The position numbers and the translations under genes are program-made. A stretch of 19,000 nt of DNA from 73-13 sp035555435 (lineage in GTDB: Bacteria; Actinomycetota; Actinomycetes; Actinomycetales; Microbacteriaceae): the NCBI GenBank assembly GCA_035555435.1, contig DATMGN010000006.1, positions 1 to 19,000 on the forward strand, given 5' to 3'. This document shows positions 6,375 through 14,100 of the stretch, piece after piece. Below the pieces are notes generated by a model. That model did no database searches and was not told the origin of the DNA. It saw only the letters and a list, made by a program, of their open reading frames with translations. Position 1 is the stretch's first letter. Each line of letters starts with the position of its first letter.

Positions 6375-6611
6375 CTATAGGGGACCGAAAGTCTCGTCGA
6401 GAATGGCCTTGAACGCCTTTGCCGCCGTGTAGTCGAAGTGCACGCTCTGCGTCGGTGAGGCGCCCGGCTTCGGACCACCCTCTGCGTAGTTGTAGAGGTA
6501 GAGATAGATCGTCCCGTCGTCCCCAAGCACCTTTTGCACGTAGCCGTCGACCTCGGACTGTGGCGCCTTGACCTCGCGGTCACCGGCCACGAACCTCCGT
6601 ATTCTCGCCAT
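6375..6611 (-). CDS. Small hypothetical protein upstream of vsr, 78 aa
   Basis: A 78-aa protein starting at the ATG at 6611 (MARIRRFVAG); a longer frame to 6656 adds 15 unlikely residues. Its stop codon is 2 bp from the vsr start, so the two are surely one transcript. The sequence is soluble and mixed alpha/beta, with a central aromatic strand TIYLYLYNYAEGG (about residues 34-46), SVHFDY, and a C-terminal helix AAKAFKAILDETFG. I do not recognise the family. Its position suggests a link with the methylase/Vsr module, but nothing in the sequence shows what it does. Confidence 0.7.
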   Translation of the reverse strand: MARIRRFVAGDREVKAPQSEVDGYVQKVLGDDGTIYLYLYNYAEGGPKPGASPTQSVHFDYTAAKAFKAILDETFGPL

Positions 6612-6717
6612 GCCAACACCGTAGCCCGGATGGTCAGATGCGCGAGTTCGAGCCATGATCCCAGGCGATGTCCCCGCCTGTCAGTAGGCTGAGCGAAGCA
6701 CAGAGCAGGGGTGACGA
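6612..6717. promoter_or_regulatory. Divergent promoter region between vsr and methylase operons
   Basis: This 106-bp interval must hold promoters for both the leftward 78-aa/vsr pair and the rightward methylase-druH-druE run. Candidate -10 boxes of the TAnnnT kind are TAGGCT (6685-6690) for the rightward genes and TACGGT on the minus strand close to the 6611 start. Neither has a convincing -35, so both are tentative. An aggggtg ribosome site precedes the methylase ATG. Confidence 0.35.
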
Positions 6718-8097
6718 ATGGTCGAGGACGAGGCTTCTTTCCGCTTCATTGACCTGTTCGCCGGCCTCGGCGGGTTCCATGTCGCGCTGCAACAGCTCGG
6801 CGGTCAAGGAGTCTTCGCTGCCGAGTGGGAACCGACGCTCAACAAGCTCTACTCCGAGAACTTCCCTGGCACCGTGATGTGGTCCGATGTGAATGCGCTC
6901 GACGGCGCGGAGATCATCAGCGAGCAAGTGCCCGAGCATGACGTCCTAACGGCGGGCTTTCCATGTCAGCCGTTCTCGAAGGCCGGAGAGCAGCTTGGTT
7001 TTGCGCACACGCTGCAGGGCCAGCTCTTCTTCAAGGTGCTGGACATCCTGAAGGAGAAGCAGCCCCGTCGCTTCGTCCTGGAGAACGTCCCGAACATCTT
7101 GCGCCACAAGAACGGCGAGACGCTACGGACGATCCTCGCTGAACTTGCGGAGGCCGGCTACACCGTTGATTGGCGGCAATACTCCCCGCATCAGTTCGGC
7201 GTTCCTCAGATCCGAGAGCGGGCCTATTTCGTGGGGTCACTCGACGGTCTTGATGATTTCGAATGGCCTGAGCCGAGGCCCGCGACCACCGATATCCGCA
7301 CTGTGCTCGATGAATCGGCGAGGCCGGGGCGCGTCATCCACACGCAGACCCTCCGGGCAATCGACATGTGGGACGATTTTCTTCGACGGTCGCCCGAAGA
7401 CGTAAAACTCCCGTCATTCCCCATCTGGTCGATGGAGTTCGGCGCTACCTATCCCTTCGATGATGAAGGGACACCGCCCGCGATCTGGGAGGAGAAGGGG
7501 CCGCGCGACCTCGACGCCTACCAAGGCAGCTTTGGGCAGGCGCTTCAGGGGCTCACCCGTGCGCAGCAATATGATCTGATGCCTAGCTACGCCCGGCGTT
7601 CCGAGGACTTCTCGTTCCCCGATTGGAAACAGGCATTCATCCGTCAGAACCGCCAGTTCTTCTGGTCGAATCGCTCGTGGCTGATCCCATGGATGAATAC
7701 CTGGCGGCCGTGGGAGTTTCCACAGAGCCTCCAGAAATTCGAATGGAACGTCCAGGGCGGCAACCGTCGGATCGACGACTACGTCCTTCAAGTTCGAGCT
7801 TCAGGGATTAGGGTCAAGCGAACGACAACTGCACCCAGCCTCATCGCAATGACGCACACGCAGGTACCAATCTTAGGCAAGAACATCGTGGGCACCCGTC
7901 GGTACATGACACCACGCGAATGCGCTGCCCTTCAAAGTCTCGACGGTGTAATCCTTCCTGAGAGCGATCTTGCCGCCTACAAAGCGTTAGGCAACGCAGT
8001 CAACGCAAGCGTGGTGCGAGCTATTGCGGAACCACTGCTTCGCAATCTCACGTCCGACGTAGAACGCGCCGCCAGCCAGCATGAGGCAGTTGCATGA
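6718..8097 (+). CDS. DNA (cytosine-5-)-methyltransferase, DruM-like position
   Basis: Transfers a methyl group from S-adenosylmethionine to C5 of cytosine in DNA. The ten-motif order of C5-methylases is clear in the 459-aa protein: motif I FIDLFAGLGGF (10-20), motif IV with GFPCQPFS and nucleophile Cys83, motif VI LENVPN (121-126), motif VIII QIRERAYFVG (164-173), then a long target-recognition stretch (about 185-390), motif IX RYMTPRECAALQSLDG (395-410) and motif X KALGNAVNASVV. All catalytic elements are intact. It opens the rightward run that continues, after 82 bp, into the DruH-like and DruE-like genes, and it faces vsr back to back. A C5-methylase in a Druantia locus is the hallmark of type II (DruM), here found next to type III components. 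The target sequence cannot be read from the protein. Confidence 0.96.
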   Translation: MVEDEASFRFIDLFAGLGGFHVALQQLGGQGVFAAEWEPTLNKLYSENFPGTVMWSDVNALDGAEIISEQVPEHDVLTAGFPCQPFSKAGEQLGFAHTLQGQLFFKVLDILKEKQPRRFVLENVPNILRHKNGETLRTILAELAEAGYTVDWRQYSPHQFGVPQIRERAYFVGSLDGLDDFEWPEPRPATTDIRTVLDESARPGRVIHTQTLRAIDMWDDFLRRSPEDVKLPSFPIWSMEFGATYPFDDEGTPPAIWEEKGPRDLDAYQGSFGQALQGLTRAQQYDLMPSYARRSEDFSFPDWKQAFIRQNRQFFWSNRSWLIPWMNTWRPWEFPQSLQKFEWNVQGGNRRIDDYVLQVRASGIRVKRTTTAPSLIAMTHTQVPILGKNIVGTRRYMTPRECAALQSLDGVILPESDLAAYKALGNAVNASVVRAIAEPLLRNLTSDVERAASQHEAVA

Positions 8098-8141
8098 CTT
8101 CCGCCGAGTCCTCCTCCGCCGTTAACGTCAGTTGTCCGGTC

Positions 8142-8158
8142 TAGCGTGAGAAACGCTA
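8142..8158 (+). repeat. Small hairpin between methylase and druH-like gene
   Basis: tagcgt (8142-8147) pairs with acgcta (8153-8158) around gagaa, within the 82-bp gap before the GTG at 8180. There is no T-run after it, so read-through is likely. It could be an operator or an mRNA element that sets the ratio of methylase to effector, but that is only a possibility. Confidence 0.35.
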
Positions 8159-8179
8159 AGAAGTGCGGGGAGACTGGCC

Positions 8180-11146
8180 GTGAGTTCAGAGTACGAGCGC
8201 GTGAGCGATGCGGTCGCCGATGCCATGTTCGGCTCGGCCATGGCCGGGCGACCCGTCTATACGCTGCCGGACCCCGAGATTCTCCGCAGCATTCTTGAGG
8301 CAGCCGAGGTTGATGGAGTTGACGCCGAGGCACTCGCGCAAGTTGTCAGGTCTTCGCTGCAAATCGACGAAACCGGCGTAGCGCCGTTTCGCTGGCAAGC
8401 CGAGGCTACGCGACAGCATCAACGGCAACCCCTCGAAGTTCCCCCGGCGTTGCCTCTGCTGGTGCTGCTGACCCTCGCCGCTGAGCAAATGCAGGCCGAT
8501 GAAGACCTGGCCGCGCACAACTACTACTCGCGGTTGCATCGTCTCCTGAAGGTGCCTACCGCCAGCTACCAGCGCGTCGAGAACAACTATCGACAGACCG
8601 CGGACCTGCTCTGGGGGTCGCTGAACTCCTGGCTCGAAGCCTGGGAGGGCGAGCGAGGAATCCCAACCGCCTATGCGGTGGGCGGCCATGCCTACATCGG
8701 GTTGCCGATGTCGCAGGCTGTGGTCCGCCAGCATGACCGGGCTGGTCTGCACGAGTTCTTCGCCATGGAGGGGATGACGCCCGGACTGCGCATCGCTCCC
8801 GACGACATGGGACTCGCGATGAAGCCCTATGCCACTGCTACCCCAAGTCACCCGCTGAGCTCGCATATTGCCCGCCTCTGGCGTGACGATTCCGCCCGTG
8901 AGCGCATCATCGACGCCGCTTGCCTCGAACTCGAAGCCTGGGACGGCTCAGGAATCGAGGCCATCGCGGCCAGTCGCCAGGTGGCCACGACGCGACTCCT
9001 TGCGTTTCTACGGACGTTCCCACGCAAGACCATCGAGTTCAACTTGATGCTCCCCTACCGCTCCGAAGGGTCAGAAATCGCACGTTTCCAGTTGCCGGAC
9101 GGCGAGGTAGTGGTGCCGACAATAGCCGGCCCTGGGGGCTCGACTCGGCTGTCCGGCGTAGGCAGTGTAAGTACTGCGTCACTGGTCGATGAGCAACTCG
9201 ATGGTGAGTTTGGCGACGATGGCAGTCGACCATTCGGGCGCCGCCCGAAGCGGGTCACCCCGCTGCGCTGGGACGATCTTCAAGGCGCGTTTGTCGAGGT
9301 GGAGCGCATCTCGCTCGGCGAGGACAGCATCGTCCTCGCGCGGGCCGATGCCCGTCGGCTCGTCGAGGGATACCTTGCGGCACACGCGAGACCTGGATGG
9401 ATTGAGCTTGCCGAGGTTCCCGGAGCGCCAGACGGTTGGCTCGTCTACCAGCACGTGCAAGTCGTCTCTGCGCCCGCCGGACAGGTACATTTCGACCTGC
9501 TTCCCCTTGCTCCCCGAACCCGGACCAGCCTTAGCCTCAGAGGCGGATTTGCCCTCCCTGGCCTGCTTCGGAAGTGGTCGGTGCTTGAGCCGCCTGAGGC
9601 CGTCGCGCTCGCTGCGGGCGCGGTCAAGGTTGAGGTCATGGTCTTCCGAGGAACACGCATCGATCCGGACGCACTCGTAGTGGCGGAGTCCCAAGAGGGA
9701 GAGCTTGTCGTTCTGCCGCTCGCTGATCACGCACTCACCGACGGAGAGTACGTCGTAGCCATGTTCGTCGATGGGGCCAGCAAAGCTGCATCGACCGCGC
9801 TGCTCCGACTCCGGTCGGCGAACACGCCGCAGTTCAAGGTCGAGGACGTGGACATCCGCCTCGTCTATTCGCCTGACTCATCGCCACTCTGGCCTTTCAG
9901 CGCTGGCCCGGCAGAATGGCGACGCTTCGTCAATGGAGCGCGAACTGAGAACCTCGAAGCTGCCGATGGCTCCAACCTGGTCCAGATGCGCGAGTTCGTC
10001 CCGAGAAAGCGCGTGACCCGTGCAGCTGCGCAGCCGGATGTTCGGATCGGTGTCCCTATGGATAGCGAATCCTGCCTGCTGACCGGTAAGCATCGAATCC
10101 GGTATCCAACCATTCATCCGGGTCAACGTGCACCGCGGACGATCGAGGGCGAGTGTGAGACCTGCGGTGTGATCAAGCGCGCAGCAGGAACACCCTGGGC
10201 AGCAAAGAAGAAGGACAAACCGAGTGGCACGGTCGCGACCCCAGTGGAAATTCCTCCGGTGGCCGTGTCCAGTGATCCTGACTTTGAGGTTGCATTCGAT
10301 GCCCTCAACCATGTTGGTGCAGGATCGCCAGGAGCTTTCGAGCGTATCGCCGCGCAAGTCGAAGGCTCGGGGCTCTTCGCTGACTCGTTTCTCCGGCGGC
10401 TCGAAGTCGCCGGGCATGTGGATGTCGCTCGTGACGATTACCTCCAGGTGACCGAATGGGCTGTGAACACATCCACGCTCGTCCCTCTTGGCGATGCCCG
10501 ATGGGTGTTGATCGGGTCACGCTCGCAGCGCCTCTTGGAGCAACTGGCTAAACGACTCGGTGTCGATGGCGAGATCGTTACGAGTGTCGATGCTGCACTT
10601 GCCCGTGTGGAGATTGCGGGAACGCTACCCGAGGAGGGCCTCGATGACCTCGGAGTTCGAGTGCTCGATGACACGACAGTAAGAATCATTGCCTCCGTAC
10701 TGCCGCGCCTCAGCACGATCGCGGCATCGTTGAAGCGGGTGGTTGTTCCGAGCTATCGGTCAGCCGAGTTCTGGGACACAGTGTCCGCCTCCTGGCAGGA
10801 GACAGACACACTCGTGCCTGTCGGCGCTTACCGATTGAAGGACTTCAGCTCGACATACGCGGTCCGGGCAGCCAGCGATGTAGAAAACGGCACGATCGGG
10901 CTCGGAAACGCGCAGATCGTGAAGCACATCGCGAACCTCTGGAGTGGTGATCCGCTGGTCGGCTACCACTCTCCGAGCAGTTCCGTCGTAACGCCCCTGG
11001 GGGCGGATCTCCCAACACTCTATGGACGTGCGCTGTCGCTCTGTTCAGGTCGAGCACCACGGGAGATCGTCGAGCATCGCATGCTCCAGTACCCGGGAAT
11101 CCCGCGAGACATCGCGGACATCATCTTCGACCGAGTGAGTCGGTGA
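8180..11146 (+). CDS. druH: DruH-like Druantia protein
   Basis: A 988-aa protein starting at a GTG with gcggggaga upstream; its last codons overlap the next gene by 4 bp (GTGA). Size, position directly before a DruE-type helicase and the absence of any catalytic domain I can name fit DruH, the partner of DruE in Druantia type III. The N-terminal third is helical, with PPALPLLVLLTLAAEQM, HNYYSRLHRLL, LWGSLNSWLEAW, GIPTAYAV and IGLPMSQAVVR, suggesting a recognition or scaffold module. The middle (about 340-600) is beta-rich. A candidate zinc site, CLLTGKH...CETCG, spans about residues 632-660. The C-terminus (about 690-988) looks like winged-helix or helical folds, with YPGIPRDIADIIF at the end. 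The exact biochemical role of DruH is not established. The DruH call rests on context and general sequence style, as I could not search. Confidence 0.7.
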   Translation: MSSEYERVSDAVADAMFGSAMAGRPVYTLPDPEILRSILEAAEVDGVDAEALAQVVRSSLQIDETGVAPFRWQAEATRQHQRQPLEVPPALPLLVLLTLAAEQMQADEDLAAHNYYSRLHRLLKVPTASYQRVENNYRQTADLLWGSLNSWLEAWEGERGIPTAYAVGGHAYIGLPMSQAVVRQHDRAGLHEFFAMEGMTPGLRIAPDDMGLAMKPYATATPSHPLSSHIARLWRDDSARERIIDAACLELEAWDGSGIEAIAASRQVATTRLLAFLRTFPRKTIEFNLMLPYRSEGSEIARFQLPDGEVVVPTIAGPGGSTRLSGVGSVSTASLVDEQLDGEFGDDGSRPFGRRPKRVTPLRWDDLQGAFVEVERISLGEDSIVLARADARRLVEGYLAAHARPGWIELAEVPGAPDGWLVYQHVQVVSAPAGQVHFDLLPLAPRTRTSLSLRGGFALPGLLRKWSVLEPPEAVALAAGAVKVEVMVFRGTRIDPDALVVAESQEGELVVLPLADHALTDGEYVVAMFVDGASKAASTALLRLRSANTPQFKVEDVDIRLVYSPDSSPLWPFSAGPAEWRRFVNGARTENLEAADGSNLVQMREFVPRKRVTRAAAQPDVRIGVPMDSESCLLTGKHRIRYPTIHPGQRAPRTIEGECETCGVIKRAAGTPWAAKKKDKPSGTVATPVEIPPVAVSSDPDFEVAFDALNHVGAGSPGAFERIAAQVEGSGLFADSFLRRLEVAGHVDVARDDYLQVTEWAVNTSTLVPLGDARWVLIGSRSQRLLEQLAKRLGVDGEIVTSVDAALARVEIAGTLPEEGLDDLGVRVLDDTTVRIIASVLPRLSTIAASLKRVVVPSYRSAEFWDTVSASWQETDTLVPVGAYRLKDFSSTYAVRAASDVENGTIGLGNAQIVKHIANLWSGDPLVGYHSPSSSVVTPLGADLPTLYGRALSLCSGRAPREIVEHRMLQYPGIPRDIADIIFDRVSR

Positions 11147-14100
11147 GGGCCATGTCGTTTCCAACACCGGTACAGATCGCTGACGATCTGCGCGATGCGT
11201 TTCTTCGGTACATCGACACTGCATATGCATTGCGCGACCCCGCTCTAGTCGAGGAGCGTCGACACCTGCTGCTTGAAGGACAGGGCAACCTGTTCGCACC
11301 CCTCATCCTCGAGCCGGTCTTGCCGTATGAGGGTGTCGCTTCGGTCGACGAGTCGGCGCGACAGGCCGGAGTAGATGCACGCGACCTTGGGGACGTCGTC
11401 CGTTCTATATTCGGTGTGAGCCAGTCGCAACTCGCCGACGTGCGGCTGCGGGGCCACCAAGCTGCGGCACTCACTGCGCATTTCGCTCGGACGACTTCAC
11501 ACAATCCAGTGGTGACGTCGGGGACCGGTTCGGGCAAGACCGAGTCGTTTCTCATCCCGTTGCTCACACGCATAGCCGCTGAAAAGCGATCCAGCGCTGC
11601 GCTCGCGCCGATCCATGAGTGGTGGGATCTCAAACGCCAGGCGGAGACCTGGCAGCCATCGCGGAGGGTCGGTACGGTGCCGGCGGCTGTTCGATCCGTG
11701 ATCCTGTACCCGACCAACGCCCTTGTCGAGGACCAAGTCGCGAGACTGCGCCGCGCGGTGAGGGGGCTGCGCGAGCAGGAGTCGCCGATCGACCTCTGGT
11801 TCGGTCGATACACCGGAGCAACACCGGGCTCAGGGGGCATCCCCTCCGGCAAGGTCTCCGCGGCAGCAACGTCAGACGCGGCACGAGACATGCGCGAGTT
11901 AGCAAGGCTCAATGCCCGGCTTGCCGAACTCAACGACGCGGACCTTGTGAGCCAGTTCCAAGACCCGTATGCCGGCGAACTCGTCACGCGATGGGACATG
12001 ATCGCAACCCCGCCGGATGTGCTGGTCACGAACTACTCGATGCTCAACGTGATGCTCATGCGCGATGTCGAGGAGCCGATCTTCGACTCAACGCGACGGT
12101 GGCTGGAGCAGTCCGCCAACCACGTATTCACTCTCGTCGTAGATGAACTGCACCTCTACCGCGGGAGCACCGGGGCTGAGGTCGGAATGGTCGTCCGGAA
12201 CCTAGCGTCTCGACTCGGCCTTGAGCCATCGTCGGACCAGTTCAGAATCATCGCTACCAGCGCCTCTCTGCAGGGAGATGACTCCGGGCTTGAGTACTTG
12301 GAACGGTTCTTCGGCGTCGACCGCGCATCCTTCCTCATCGAGCCAGGCCAGCCGCGGCCTCTCATCGCAGGGCCGACATCGACGGCGCAGCAAGTGCTGG
12401 CCGTCGATCCTGATGACTGGGCCGAGACCGCTACACGGGATCAGTGGGCCGAGACGATCGCTATCGCGTGCATCGACCCCGAGGAGTCTCGGCCGAAGGC
12501 GACTCGCATCGAGACGGTGGCAAGCCGTCTATTTGGCAACGACCCCAGTGGGACCGCGGCTCTCACTGTGATGCTCGGCGCGCTCGGGGAGATCGCGAAG
12601 CCCGTGCTCCAGTTCCGCGGTCACGTCATGATGCGCGGCATGCGCGGGCTATGGGCCTGCTCGGACCCGAGTTGCCCAGGCGGCACCGACTCGGAGCCGC
12701 GCCGCATCGGTCGAATGTACGACACCCCCCGCTCAACATGTGCAGACTGCGGTGCTCGCGTCCTTGAGCTCCTCTATTGCTTCGAGTGCGGGGACGTCAG
12801 CCTTGGCGGATATGTCGTCGACAGCCCAAGCCGCGGCACCGTGGTCCTGTCGACCACGCCCGTCAAGGAGGGGGAGAACTCTGGCGACTTTGTCTTCCGT
12901 CGCAATGACGACGAGTACCGCTGGCTCTGGCTCGGCTCGCCCGTGCCAGATTCGCCCAGCCGCCACAAGCTTCCTGCCGACATCGATGAGGACCAGGCGA
13001 CCATTGAGACCAACTTCGGTGCCGCCACCTGGGATCCCAAGCTCGGGGCTCTTGTCCCCGGACATCTAGAAGGTGGCGTGCCGGCCGTCGTGCTGAGCCA
13101 TAACGCTGGGGAGGACAGGGGTCTCGCGCTCCCCGCTCTACCCGAGGCGTGCCCGAGATGTGGAGGCAGCCAGGACAACCGCGACGCGGCGGTCTACTTC
13201 GCGGGAAACGTGCGCTCACCGATCCGAGCTCACACCTCGGGCCGGTCACAGCTGAACCAGATGACCGTGTCGCAGTTGTTCCGCAGCCTGGGCTCAGAGG
13301 CATCGGATTCGAGGACGATCGTCTTCACGGACAGCCGCGACGATTCGGCCCGTATCGCAGCGGGCATCGCACTCAACAACTTCCGAGACCAGGTCCGTCA
13401 GGTGGTCCGGCAGTTGCTCCATGGGCGGGAGAATCCCGTTCCACTATTGCGCGCGCTCCTCCGCGGCGAGTTGCAGGGAGACGATCTTGCTCGGGCGGAG
13501 CAGGTCAGGGCAGGTCGACGCGATGTCTATGACAAGCTGCGGCTAGAGAGCCTTGGCGCTGCCGAGGAAGCCGATCTGGCGACTATCGCCGCAGCTGAGC
13601 GTGAGCACGAGTCGTTGCCGTGGGCGACCCTGGTCCATGACGCGGAGCGCGTGATGATCGAGGTCGGCGTGAATCCCGCGGGTCCAGGACCATCAGTCGC
13701 TCAAAGCGAGGGCGACGCCCCTTGGTATCGCGCCTACGAGCCGCCGACTCCTGAGGCGTGGCAACCGCTCTCCGACGCGGTGGCACGCCCAATCCGGCAG
13801 GACCGGTATCGTCTCACAGCAACAGCCGTTGCCGAAGCCGTATTCGATCGAGCGTCGAGAGATCTTGAGTCCACTCGACTCGGCGTGGTTCGCGCTCGCC
13901 CAGCCGCGCCCGACACCTGGGGCTTCTCTGCTGAAGTGGCCGGGGAACTCCTGGCGAGTGTGATCCGCCTCCTTGGGATCGCCAAACGTTTTGAGGGCGG
14001 GTACGCGGCTCAGTCGAACACCGCCCCGAAGGCGGTAGTCACCTATCTGAAGCGCGTCGCTGCGAAGCATCAGGTCGACTGGCAGACGCTGGTGAGCAAC

